A stretch of 64,000 nt of DNA from Meandrina meandrites (lineage: Eukaryota; Cnidaria; Anthozoa; Scleractinia; Meandrinidae): NCBI GenBank assembly GCA_963693305.1, contig OY855911.1, forward strand, positions 30,458,939 through 30,522,938. The letters run 5' to 3'. Each line of letters opens with the position of its first letter. Position 1 is the stretch's first letter. Position numbers and translations under genes: made by a program. The notes below the pieces were generated by a model. It was not told the origin of the DNA. It was given only the letters and a program-made list of their open reading frames with translations, and did no database searches. Positions 21,648 to 34,700 of this stretch are shown here, one piece after another.

Positions 21648-24600
21648 ATGGAGTTGATCGGGAAAGCTTTGACATTCTTTGTGCTGTTCCAAGCGTACAC
21701 GTCGATAACTTGCCGACTGTGCGATTTTTCCATTGAAAGCTCGGCGTCCAGTTGGGTTCGAAAGCCTTGCGCTTTTTACTTCAACAACAAACCCGAAACT
21801 AAATACATTGGATTTGAATTCCGATTAAGAGATGACACGGTGGCGAAACGGGCTTTTGAAGTTGTAGAAGCGGATTTTAACGAGTTCTCTCACAGTACTT
21901 TGACGCCGTGGAACCATAGCTGTGATTGTACTGAAGTACGATGTTTGAACGAGGAACAATTAAACAAGTTGTTTGCTTTCAGCGTGGAACAAGCCCACCA
22001 AGAAGCGAGGTGCAGATTTCCATTTATTTCTACACTATGCTGTTCTTTTCAACAAGCTTTAGAGGAAATCGTTTATCGATTAGATGGAGAGCAAGTCACC
22101 AAGCTAACGAAAATCACTTTGAAAGAAATTAACATGCAGAAATGGACAACTCATTTGATTGATGGACTTCGACAAACGGAATGGTGTGAATCTTTCAAAG
22201 CGAAATGCGACGCTGTCGTGCAACGCATTTCGAAAGGATGTGAAGAAAAAAGGAGGGAGAAAAGAGATATTGGTGTTAAAACTTCCACAATGTGTGGCCC
22301 ATCTTCATGCCATCACGGTAAGAACTAATTACTCAGATCGCTTATCGTTAAATTCATGTTTGCATAGTGTTGTTTACAACAGGTAGCCGTTCCCGCGTAA
22401 ACAAATTAAGAAGGAATGCTCGCGCGGAAATGCCTTTTTGACGCGAAAACTTTCGAAGTTTTTTTTTTTACATTCATGTGGTATTTATTTTTATCATGAC
22501 TAAAATTGATGCGTCATTTTTAAAAGGAAGCGAAACTGAGCTGAATATCAAATGTTTGAGTTCATTACAATTTACATTTAATGACGATAACTTTATGCTA
22601 TTCGGCTTTGAAGCTGTTTGAAGTGTAGCTTTTTCTCGGGGATGTTGGTCTTGTTTATCCAATGTCAATTGACGCAGAAAATGCTTGTATAAATCTTTTT
22701 ATCGCTTCACTCAGAAAAAACGTTTAACCTGTTTTGGAAGGATTAAACGTTTTACCGAAGGGCATTGATGTAATCAATGCAGATATATTTGCCTTTTCAT
22801 TTTCATTTGTATAAATATAAAAGTAAAAGATATTTGTACATTTCGGAAAGCGCGAAATGCTATTTCTGACTTCACCGAGAGCATCAAAACTGCGGTCATC
22901 GCTTCCAAAAAATTACAAGAAAAAAATAACTTGTGTCAGTCAGGCATGAAAAGTTAATGACACTGTAAAACTTGTCAGCATAATTTAACTCATAAGCGGT
23001 AACAAACTGAAACAAAAGACAAAAGCCGGCTGCATTTATATATTGAGGACAAATTAATTTTATCTCTGTCGACATTAATTATTTTATTGCTTACGTCAAA
23101 AGGCAACCGCGGAAGCATCAACAGGCGGACGAAAAAAAAAAGTTGGAATATGAAATCAAATGAGTTTTTGAGCTGATTGCAAATATATCTTATAGCCATC
23201 TTAAATGCAAATTTCTCAACTGGTACTATAAAGTACTGTTTTAGGACTTTTAGGCTTGTTGGCTTTAGCACAACATGACCGCATAAAATTACAAAATTCT
23301 GTTATTTAACTTTAGGATATTAGAGTCTTGTGAGTTATATTTATAATGTTGGAGGCATAAATGATTATCCAATATCACAAAAACTTGACGAAAACGTGTA
23401 TCATGGTCTCGTAATATTATAAAATTATATCAACTCCTAAACTAAACCGCCCGCCAACTTTAGGGAATCGCGCATGATTTTCCCGCCCTCTCTCTTGGTA
23501 TACAAAATGTGATGTAGACTATATTTCAAATTAGACAGAGAGTTTGTTTTGGTCTTTGACGAGGGTTTGATATAGGGCTGCAACGATACATTTTCTTAGC
23601 AACCGATACATATCTCGGTACAAGTGCCACGATACGATACACGATACGATACATCATAACATACAACTGACAAGTGACGTAATGTAACTAAACTGCTTTG
23701 GAATCTTTAATTTCCATTGACAACAATTACATACATACATACATACATACACCAGGCGGTGTTGGACACGACTCGCAAAGCATGCCGGAAGAACTTTTCG
23801 ATTGTACTCATTATTGTCTGATCGTCGGACTGTAAACATATCCTCGAGGTGAGAAGATATTCCTATGCTGAAAGAAATTTCGGAGGAAATCCATACCAAA
23901 TCTTTGTGGGCCAAGTAACAACTATAGATGTGTATTGCTGGATTCGCAAAGGCGCCATTGATGTGGACCTGCTAACAAATGGTAACAAATAACACAAGAA
24001 TATAACGAGAAGTGTCTTACTCCTTGGCCATCGTAAAAAACTTTGAATCCAAGGTCTTTCCATACCTTTGACTTACAAGAGGACGGTGCCAGTTGTAACT
24101 CAACTGCAGAGGAAGACATTTTGACGAAAGAACCAACGTGACGAACGAACCGCATGTTTTTGTTGCGGGCGCATAAGACTGTGTCAGCTGACAACTTATT
24201 GAAACTACGCATGCTTTCGTGCCGCCATCTTGAAATATAAGTGACTGGAAGCATGCGAAACGATACTAAGCAACGACGAAGCCCTGTGGCTAAAAAAAGG
24301 CTTGTACTTGGGTAAGGAGTCATAAAACTGATTAAAACAGTAATTTCTGAATGTTGGTAAAGTAATTTTTCATTTTTGATGATACACGCGATACAGCGAT
24401 ATCCCATTCAAATATCGATATTCGTATCGTGACAAAAAATATCGCGATTCACCGGTGCACCGGTGTATCGTTGCAGCCCTAGTTTGATAGGAGGTACGAG
24501 TGCCTGTGCTTGAAATAAATTTTGTACTGCAAAGAGGTGATATTTTAGTGTGAAACGAGCGTGAACGCTCGAGAGGGTCATGCGCAAGTTGATAATTGCT

Positions 24601-26494
24601 TCGCGTCACGCGTGGTGCATCTATAGATATCATGGCGACAGCAAAAAAATAAATTGTTTTGTAGTCTACTGGGTGGTGAATAGAATGCCTGCAAAAGGGT
24701 GCAGTAGCTACGTGCATCATCCAGCACAAAATAACTAATTTATCTTGCAGATACTGGATCAGTTTCTCCGACACCACTGAAGTCAGCATCTCACCTTGGG
24801 GTACAAAACTTGATGAGCACATCTGCACAACGCTATTTGGCTTCTAGGTCAGTGACGCTTGTAAACAACGCAAATCAAAGTGCAAACAAGTTAGCGATGG
24901 CGCCATTGAAAACAAGTTATGCTCGATCAGAAAATTCTCAAGAAATGACTGTTGGTGAACTCGCCTCCAGTTTTCTCACTGGAACCGCACTAACGCCCTC
25001 TCCCACCCCATCCTCGACCATGCCATGGAATTCTTCCCCTATGATGGACTCGGGAGCACTGTCCGCGTCACCTTTTATGTCTGTTTACACGACGCCTACA
25101 ATGGTTACTAAAGCGCGCGTCCGTAGTTTGGCCACTTTCTCTAAGTCCACTGAATCATCTTTGAATTCCACCGAGAGTATTTCCAAAGGAAAAGCGATTG
25201 AAATATTGACTGCTTCTTCTGGTAGGCCAAAGACAACGTCTTTTCAAAATGACGCCTTTTCTGGAAGTACGGTGTACTTATCAACCCTTTCTTCAGTATC
25301 GCACGCTGCTCACTTACCTGAGCATTCGTCAACGCAAAGCTCCGCAGTTGAAGAAAGTGCTGTTAAGGGATATTTGGCGACGGAGCTTTCCACACCGAAA
25401 ACGCAAGTGATTAAACATTCACAAGTGCTGATAACACAAGTACTTAGTGATCGCGCATCGATGAAAATATCGAGCAGTCTATTTTCACTGACAAACCAAG
25501 CCATTAACATGGCGATATCGTCGCCAATTAAATCAAGATTTCAGTTAAGTACCTCAGTGAGGCGTGTTAGCTTAATGAATTTCACCACGAGTAAGACAGT
25601 ATCCATGGCAACCGATGTAGTGCGGGGTAACGTTTCTTTGAAGTCAACTAACTCTGCTCTTCATCTGGACAATGCTTCCGTGTTTTCTTCAGAACAGACG
25701 TCTCGCCCTCTGCAAGGAGAAACGACATCATTGTATGTCATAACGCCTTCAAATTTCAAGCGGCTGTCAAAGAGTTCATCAGCTTTAGATTTGGCTTCAG
25801 GAGAAAGCGTTAGTGGACAGCAAAATAGTGAAACTACATTGAGCGTCACTTTTGCTTCTGTGGTTGCAGGCAAATCAAGTTCTTCACTCACTGATGTAGC
25901 GTGGAACGAAACAAAAATTCTACACCAGCCATCATTCAGCAAAGGCAATAAGAGTGATGTACTAGCGACATCTTTACTATTGGCATCGTCGTCGTCCTCG
26001 TCGTCATCATTATCATCTCCACTCTCGCTACATTTCCGATCATCATCTTTGTCATCTCCATTTTCACCATCATCAATATTGACCCCGTCATCCGTAATGC
26101 CCATTACCTCTACGCCTCTGTTACCACTTCCGCCACCATCATCAAATTCTAGTCGAATGTTATTTTCTTTTGTTTCATCGACACCATCAACCTTGTCATT
26201 GTCGCCGACATTTTCATTAACAAAAGCTGTGTTGTTTACACAGCAGTCACGTGTATCTACGTCACAATCTACACGGACGTCAATACCACGTGCATCAAGA
26301 TCTTCATTGCCGTTGTGGTCCTTATCATCCAAATGGTCATATTCTGAATCCACATTTGTGTTACCGTCATTACCATTGACATCTCCAGCATCGACAACGA
26401 TTCATTGCCCATTGCGGATAAGAACGACATTGTTATCGACGTTAACATCATTGTCATCGGCGCAATTATCGTCATTATCACCACCGCCACCACC

Positions 26495-26577
<83 letters not shown>

Positions 26578-27848
26578 TAACAACAGCAACAATTGCAGTA
26601 ATCGGTCCACCAGCAACACCAAAGCGTTCCTCTTCGACACCATCACCGTCGTCTGTGTCACTACAATTGTCATCAACAGTCTCTTTACTATCATTACCCT
26701 TAATGTCAGTGTCAACATCATCAACAACAAAATCTACATCGTTGCCGCCATCAATTCATCCATCGTCAGTACCATCACTAACAACCATCACAGAACCCAA
26801 GCCTTCACCCGCGCCAACACCGCTGTATGTGTCTTCGCGCTTATCCACGCTTCCGAATCTAACGTTGAACACGAAAACTTCACTTGTTCCTCAAAGTACT
26901 AAACACCATTCTTTATTGTTAACGTCCTTGGGGACAACACAGTCTTCCAGTTTACGAGAAATACTCAACAGTTTGTCTTACACTGGAACAAAAACTGCTC
27001 CTTCCAGCATTCTTCACACACTGTCATTGGAATCGTCGTCTTCAACGCCAAGTACAGCTTTACCAGCAGTAACTAAAACGTTTCTTATAAAGTTCAAAGC
27101 TACCTGTAGCATAATCACAGACAAGGATGATTTCGGATTTAATTTTATAGCCACACTAACACACCTCCTGCAGATCTCAACGACTGACGTCATAGTTCAT
27201 GACGTAACATGCGGCTCGGTGGATGTTGCTTTCATGGTCAAAAGCGCGCTTGGCAGAAACTTAACAAGCGAACTCTGGGCAGCGATAAAAAATGAATCAT
27301 TCGTATTTACGTACAACGGGACGGAGCTTGTAGCTTTTGAATTGAGTGAGATCCCGAGCCCGTCCGTAATTTTCACATCTTCTACCATGTCTCCTTCGAC
27401 GCCGTCAGAAACGTCCAAACATGAAAGGAAAAAGGTCGTTTTCATAATATTCGTGTTTATCGGTTCTGTTTTCGCAGCGTTGTTTATATTTTTATTGGTG
27501 GTATTTTTGGCCAGGTTTTCAGGCTGCTGTCGGAAGGCTGGAAAATTGCGCGTGCGTAGAAACGTTCGCTTGCGCCCTCCTTTTGAATCCGAGTTGAAGC
27601 GGTTTGCGGCGCGTGGAAGTCTCTTCCAGGGAGTGAATTATTACGGAGATATCACTCAACTGGAGGAACATAGAAGGGATAGTGTAACTATTGAAGATGA
27701 CGCGGAAGAGGATTTCTTTGAAATTCATCCAGTTGATACGAACGCATGTTTGCTAAATCACACCAATCACACGGACTCTAACAAACGAGAAGAATGCAAG
27801 TTTGTTTTTGACGACGATGAATCGTGCTCAAGTGTACTATTTTATTAA
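21648..27848 (+). CDS. Pseudolysozyme-mucin-SEA-like transmembrane protein
   Basis: Two exons, 21648-22317 and 24751-27848, phase-1 intron, 1255 residues. The start at 21648 (MELIGKAL...) mirrors the neighbour's MELKEI... signal peptide. Residues about 23-223 align with the neighbouring T4-type lysozyme: WNHSCDC..RCL, CCSFQQAL, EWC....C and SKGC are conserved. The Glu, Asp and Thr catalytic positions are replaced (SSWVRKPCAFYFNNK), so no muramidase activity is expected. Residues about 224-995 are a Ser/Thr/Pro-rich mucin-like stalk, probably heavily O-glycosylated, with a poly-Pro/poly-Ser tract encoded by trinucleotide repeats. Residues about 1000-1088 form an alpha/beta module with G1045-S1046-VDV, resembling the SEA autocleavage site GSVVV. 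A transmembrane helix follows (about 1119-1144), then an acidic tail of about 110 residues with a YGDI sorting-type motif. Inferred: a cell-surface mucin that may bind microbial glycans. It could alternatively be purely structural. Confidence 0.85.
22717..22755. repeat. Small inverted repeat in the mucin intron
   Basis: AAAACGTTTAA and TTAAACGTTTT are separated by 14 bases. Confidence 0.45.
23573..24481. mobile_element. hAT element, 909 bp, with 8-bp target duplication
   Basis: The ends TAGGGCTGCAACGATACA and the reverse complement are perfect for 18 bp. GTTTGATA directly abuts both ends (23565-23572 and 24482-24489), the 8-bp duplication typical of hAT. Minus-strand fragments (for example KSKVWKDLGFKVFYDG) may be remnants of a BED-type zinc finger, but no intact transposase is present. 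It contains a short CATA microsatellite near 23730 and lies within the intron of the mucin gene. Confidence 0.9.
26480..26577 (+). repeat. Coding trinucleotide microsatellite (CAC)n(CAT)n
   Basis: About 30 bp of CAC repeats followed by about 68 bp of ATC/CAT repeats, read in frame as poly-Pro then poly-Ser in the mucin stalk. It is expected to be length-variable without breaking the frame. Confidence 0.9.
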
Positions 27849-28739
27849 CATTTGGAGCTATTTAAACATTAACAAGCATGCGCGAAAATCCCGTGGCAGG
27901 GAAGGTGAGAAAAAAAGCAACTGTTCCCAAGCCCGCCCGCGCCGTTATCATTGCATAAAACTGAGGGAGTCAAATTTTGTAATTGGATCGATTCCTCTTA
28001 AAGTATTTGCCTGTAAGATTGTATTAACTTTTTTTTAAAAAAAGTAGTACATTTCTCAGAATATTTCCTAGAATTATATTATGTCAGAACTGAAATATAA
28101 CTTAGCGATTTTATATTATAGTTTGTGAATAAATTTGTAAAAACATTTATAAAAACAAAATAAACTTAAATCTATGGCACACGTTTTTATAGCTGACGCA
28201 CTGCCTGTGACGTAGGTAGCTCAGTTTACAAAATTAAAATTATTCTCAAAATTCAAAAAAAAAAAAATTAAAAGTTAAAAGTTTACAAAATTAAAATTAT
28301 TTACAAAATTATTCTCGTGTGATAATCCCCTCGGTTCGATTTCCACTGCCGACTGTTGTCTAACAGCAGCTGGTGCTTAATTCCCCGAGAGATTTCTTAT
28401 AAGTTGGATTTTTGAGCCGAAAATAAACTGAAATAAAGCATGATTAATTCCGGACATGATTTCAGACACGATTCACAATTTGAACAGATGCGTCAGTGTT
28501 TTCAAATGTGTCTGTTTTCATGTGTCTAGACTACACGATGGAGCGTGTGTTTCAAAAGCTCCAAATTTGCGAGTTGACAAGTCTCCGTAAAACATTCAAC
28601 GTTTACGACCGTTAGAGCTTAGAACACATCAAAGAGGGGTTTTACGGTGGCCTTGCCACTCGGGTCGTGTGTGGGACATAATAATCATCATATATGAAGT
28701 ATATACCCATCGAGGAGAAAAGATGGCGACCCGGTTTAC
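27849..28739. other. Mucin 3' flank and TRAPPC14 upstream region
   Basis: AT-rich. A candidate poly(A) signal AATAAA lies at 28128-28133. A duplicated phrase GTTTACAAAATTAAAATTAT occurs twice between 28220 and 28310. The right end must contain the TRAPPC14 promoter and 5' UTR. Confidence 0.5.
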
Positions 28740-28758
28740 ATGGCGGGCAAAGAGTTAG
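28723..28758 (+). promoter_or_regulatory. Overlapping upstream ORF at TRAPPC14 start
   Basis: An AAGATGGCGACC context opens an 11-codon frame that ends with TAG at 28756-28758. It overlaps the main ATG at 28740 in another frame. If it lies within the mRNA it could lower TRAPPC14 translation. The AAGATGGCG motif also resembles a YY1-type initiator, so transcription may instead start here. Confidence 0.35.
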
Positions 28759-31700
28759 ACAGCCACTTTTTGATTTTTCTGCCTCAGGTTTTCACTAATG
28801 ATCCTGTTTCAGACATAGAGCTAGGCTCCAGAAATTCATGCTACGCTGGGGAGCGTCTGTGCTTTTTTCTGATCGCTCAATTTCGAGGAAAAAATCGGAC
28901 AGATGCAAATTTTCAAGCATGGCAAAAGCGCCTGCTGCGTGTACGTACTTCTGTTAGTGTGAGCAGCATTGATTTAATGAGCAGAAAAGATGATCCACAT
29001 GCAGGCGGACTTATTACATGCTGGCCTATTAGCTCTTCGAAAGTGAAGGGAAAAGATGTTGACTTAACAAGGAAGGTAAGCTTAAAAAAATAATAAAAAT
29101 TTGATCACAGTGCGCAAGGGAAAATATATTAATTTATTAAACTGATCTTTGGGGATCATTTGCGAGACAGAATGTGAGATTTTTGTTATTTTTGTTACTC
29201 TTGTGCAACATAAAATTGGAATTGATTTCAAAATATTTTTTTTTGGTCTTGGAGCGCTCTTGGCTGTCTTGGCTAAACTGTAGAATACCGGGCCACTTAT
29301 TACTGCACTTATTTGCATCTCATTGAATTTGAATGTTTCCTTTTGTCCCTGTATGCTTCGTTCTAAAAAATCGTTCAGACCGTAAAAAACTGGCCCTGTA
29401 TTCCAAAGTCGCTTCCCCAATTCACACTTATATTTCTACACTGGATGAATGACTTTCTAGTGAATAAATATTCAGACAAAAGCAACAAGCCTTTCCACAG
29501 GATAGTCATTAATCCAGTTGATAGAAGTGTCCACTCTGTGGACAACAGTAGAGAAGCAGGGTGCTTATGAAATGCACAAAATTGATTCTGCTCCACACTC
29601 TTTTATTATATTGAAATATTGAAAATTGAAGAGAGATTGACATGAAGATTCTCAAGTGGGTTCTTGTGCTAATCAGCAATATTGAATAGGTCATAAGTCT
29701 TAGGCCATTAGTCTTTATATGCATGTTTAGCCTCCTTATTGGGCCTCTCTATGGGTATTTCTGATGAAATTGTAGATGTGAAGATTACTGGTGAAAAAAC
29801 AAGGATCTCCAGATTGAAGGGAATATTTAAAAATTGGCTAGGAAACGCATAAAAACGTAAACAGTTACTTATGAAATTTGTTGCTAAAGTAAAATAATTT
29901 GTGTTATTCACTGATTCATTGATATAGTTAAAGGAGTCATACCTGAATCTAATAGATCTTTTTCTCTTTACAACAGATAGAGCCAAAAATTACAACTCGT
30001 GGCGACATCATTTACCCTTTAAATGTTCTCCTGGACTCGTTGCCGGCTTTGACGAGGAGAATGCGGCTGTCAGTGAATGTCTGGACACCTGAATTGAATG
30101 TCTCCCACGAAACAGAAGCCATCCATAATATTGACTTCAAACAATATTTAGTAGACCATCACCCTGAAGATCTTATAGAGGAATCAAAGAGTGCATGGCG
30201 ATGTATAGGTAAGCTTTGTCAAAAGAAAATCTTCCAGTTGATGATTCTTGTTTCTGTCATCCATCAGCTCTCTCAGTTCTGAAAGTCTGGGTCATTATAA
30301 TAAATAAATTCTTCACTATTAATTTTTTAGTTCGTATAGTGTGATCGTCCGGATGAGAGTAAATTTTTATTTATTATAATTATAAAATGTTTGACTAATT
30401 GTGTGCACTGTGATTGGTCAGTTTGAGTTCATTAGAGCTCCATAAAGCACATGGCTTACGTCTGCTTATGTCATGAGTTTGAGCGTGCACAAATTTTTTT
30501 AACATTTTATAAAAGAAATAAACAACTTCATCCTCATGCATTGTCAAGCTATATAAGCACTTGGGAATTATTAGCATTCATGGATGTGTACTGTCATGTA
30601 AGCTGATGAATCAAATTCATTTTTTTTCTTGATTTGCAGTAAATGCTACCCTTCCTGTTATTACTCCTCCAACACTCCGCTGCAAGTACTTTCAAGTGGC
30701 TGGCAAGCATTTTCTGTGCATTGAAGGTACACATCATGGCAGAAAAAAAGTTAAAGTTAGGTCATAACTAGCACAGTATCCCCAAGTACCGGGTTGCTTT
30801 CCTATCCATAATGATATGTTTGAAACATTAAGTATTTTTATTAAACTTAGTGTGTTGTTGTTATGTAATGGTTATATAAGATGATTCAGGGAGTAAGGTA
30901 AAGTCTGTGTTCTGTGTTCAAACCTAGTGGCCTATCAGGCCAGTTAGTGAAATCCAGTTTTTGAAGAATGAAGTGACTAGGATTATTTCTACTCCCCCCT
31001 GGGTTGGATGCAAGTCTTTTGCCGGGCTACCCCTAGCATTAAATTTGTCGGTACCCATTTATACACCTGGGTGAAGACAGGCACCATGAGAGTAAAGTGT
31101 CTTGCCCAAAAACACAACCCAGTGACCTGGCCAGTGCTCAAATCCTATTCACTTGATTGGGAGTCCAGTGCACTAACCATTAGGACATTGCGCCTCCTAC
31201 ATGGGAAGTAAACAGACATATGTGACACAAAGACTGTACATGGACAAGACAGCAAAAAGAAATGAGATCTTTTTAACAGTCATTGTATTTTTCTCAACAC
31301 ATGGTGTTTCTTTTACTTCCAGTAATCAATATTTTAGGTAGATCAGTCAATCTTAATGAAGTTGATGTACACACCAGTTCTGATGTCACTGTGGAAAATG
31401 CAAAGAACATGATCCACAATCAGAGTCACTTGAAACAGGAATCAAAGCCCAGGTATGACTTTTTCTTAAATTTAATGTGAATTTCAAGGAGCTCAATTTT
31501 TGTGTACTAAGTAATTATTTTTTGACTGACTTTTTTTGTCTAATTGTTTGACTTGTTTAACTTTAGCAGTTTTTAATTAATGGAGTGTGTTAAAACTGAA
31601 ATCAAGGCAATCCCAATGGTAAGGAAAGTAAATGTAAAACAAAAAAGAATTAAACAGTGAACACACATAACTGGCACCAAGCATGAGAAAACATGTACGA

Positions 31701-34700
31701 TTGAGTCAAGGCTGGTTTTGCATCAGTTTGTAAGCGTGGTTGAAAAGGTCGCACAAGTTTTTTTAAAACCAATCACATCTAGCATTGTAAAGCAAAACCA
31801 AGCTACCTTTATCTGATGTGCAATAATATTGAAAACTACTCAAACAAGAATTTTTTTAAAAAAACGTAACTGATCATTATTGTCTAAATGCAACACTAAA
31901 ACAGTAAGTGTATCATCCCGGTCAAGAATAATGTGTTGTTTACATTAATTAATTATCATAAAGGAAGATGTAGATGAAAGAAGATTTTTTAAATTTTATT
32001 ATGTTTTCAATCAGCAGATTTTCCTGTTTAGATGTTTTTCCAGTCACAGCCAGTGAAAACTTATCAAGCAAGCATCCAATTCTACTCAGACCGTGGGAGC
32101 ACTATGCATTTCTGTTTAGAATCATCTATCATGAAAACCAGATGGCTTTCAACAAGGTATTGATCATGACAATTGTTTTATCTTCCTAACCCTTCAAGCT
32201 GAAAAATCTCCCAGGGGGTTTGCTACAAACTTTCTTAAACTCATTTTATTTGATCAAGTTAAAACAAAGAATATCACAACCATGTTGGTGGTTTTGATAT
32301 TAAAATTTTAATTGCTGGTGGAACTCTTCTCTTTTAGGACCTAGCTGATAACAGGACAATTTATATGTTAGTAGAGGCTCTGCCATAATTGTCATCGTTA
32401 ACAGTTCCTCTTTCTTTGCATTCTTTGGTGCATGGTGGAAATCAGTTTTCTCCAGTTTTAGAAAATATATTTTTTGCCAACCTGGCAGCTTGCCCTCTAG
32501 TCTTCTGGCTTTGTTGATTGTATCTCAACCTCAGTTTCCTTTTGATCTATTTTGAATTGCATAATAGCACATGTACAGTACATTACACAGTACATTATGT
32601 ACAATAAAATCTGCAATACACTACTAGATACTATATTGTACACTACACTATTAAATATTAAGTTCACTTTTCCTTACAAAATAGATAAAAATCCAGACAA
32701 TTTATGTTTAAATTATATTTTCTAAACTTTCAGCAGCTGGAAGTGGCACTTAAAGGTTCCATAACATGGGGTGTTGAAACACTGAAGGAACGGTATCAAA
32801 CAATTAACACCACATACAGGTAGTTGTTTTGTTATTAAAGGGGCAGTATCATGAGAGGTCTTCTAAGTTTTTGTGTTTACTATGCTAGAATCATAAAGGT
32901 GCACTCACTGATCAACAAAATAACCTTTGAACAACAAAAATGGCATAACTTTACTCTCTTAGGTGTGAACAAACCATAATCAATGGCTCTTGGTGATTTT
33001 CCTCCAAGTACCGTAACACTGTCAAACTTGAAAATGTTGCCCGGCATTTTCAAGCTTTAGACCACTTCTTGCTGACCCGTCCGTAGACACACCATATAAT
33101 TTTCAAACAACTTTCGTTATTAGAAAAGTTTGTTTTAGCATGGCCAGGCAACTATTTGTGCATTTCCAATTAATACCAGCACTGTACCTTCATTGGATTT
33201 TCAAGTAGCACTAAATCTTGGTGAGACTGCCCCTTAACATCTTACTTGTAGAAAGAGTTTTTCTTCTAGAAGCTGCTTGGCAAAATAGCCAAAAAAGTTT
33301 GTCTATGTTCACAGGAAACAGGAAATGAAATCTTTACTTTGTTGCTCACATTCAGCTTTTTTTTTTTCGTTGTTGTCTTTTACTACAGTCTCCCTGTTTT
33401 TGTTGTAAGAAGATCTTCTGTGAGTGTCAGGGCAAGTTGTCAATCAAGTGTCAGAAAAGGAAAAAGGTACTTTATTCTGGTTGGTGATATTATGTTGGTA
33501 CGTGTGTAACTAAAGAATTATTCATAGATTATAAGATTAAAGTGCACATTGTGAGCAACTTTTAATACTGTATTAATACTAGAAGGGTAGGTTTTTCAAG
33601 ATTCCTCATCTATAAGATAACTCCTTAAATTCCTATTACCTATACCTATAATGTCCTTTATAGATTTCAGGTGAAATACACAGTCACAAACACTGACCAA
33701 GATGATGGGAATGTGTCTCTAGTGTGGAGTCCAGTCAATAACAACTTGACAAGTACAGATGATGTTTCTGCTACTGAGCAATCCGTGGTGTGCTTGCAAC
33801 CTAAAGTGAGAATAGGGTAAGCAGAGAATTTTTGTGCGCTCATTGAAGATCCTAGATTTTCATGACATGACAAACTTATGTTAATAAATCTGAAACAAAG
33901 GAAAATACAAATCAAACAAGTTTAAAATCTTTTTGACCATTAATTTATTCTTTTTAGACTACAACATATAGTTACGTGTAGATTTATACCATAGTATGCT
34001 TACGATTTTCAGTGCTTTCAATAAGTATCAGCAACAAGCAACTTTGGTCAAAGATGTCAGCTACTTTTCCTAAATTGAAGTAATCAAAGAACGATTCTTT
34101 CAATCAGTTGGTTACTTTACTCAAACCAGCTGCCTAGTTCAATTTTATTGAAACCTCTTTTTTGTCAAGCATAGATGCTGCCCCTCTGGGTCTTCAGTAG
34201 CGGTAAATGTGGAGTTCTTAGCAGTGCAAGAAGGTCTACATGAGGTACAGTCTTATGAATCTCACCAGCACACAATGCCTGGGGGGACTCTGGATTTATG
34301 GTGATGGGAAGTGTGAATGGGGTCATAAATTTCCCCACCCCCTCCCTCCCAAAAATCAAATTCTCTCAGACTTGAAGTTACCCCCAAAATATCCTCTGAA
34401 CCAAAATTTAACCCCAAAGTCCCTGCGAAAATCAATTTGCCCCCAACAAATAATAGCCAAAATTTTCTTGCCCAAAAATCGCCAAGTTGTAAGAGTAGAG
34501 CAGTACCTCTTGTGAACCTCTAATTTCAGAGGCATTCTAAAACAATATTGCTCATTGTCTTCAGGGATAGGGGCATTGTTTGTGCCCTTTGTCCTATTGT
34601 TCTTATGGCCAATGAGGATGTTCAATGAGGTGCTGGTCGACTCAGTTGTAAATCTCAAATCCAAAGAAATCCTTTACACCTCCCTGTCACCATAAATCCA

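Noticed and set aside
25661..26730. Long antisense open frames (230 and 153 codons; Asp-rich and poly-Met) opposite the mucin stalk
   Set aside because: They are by-products of Ser/Thr codon bias and of the trinucleotide repeat on the plus strand. They have no start context, domain or splice partner.
26405..26902. 165-codon plus-strand frame rich in Ile/Thr
   Set aside because: Out-of-frame reading of the same CAT/CAC repeat; the true frame continues through the region.
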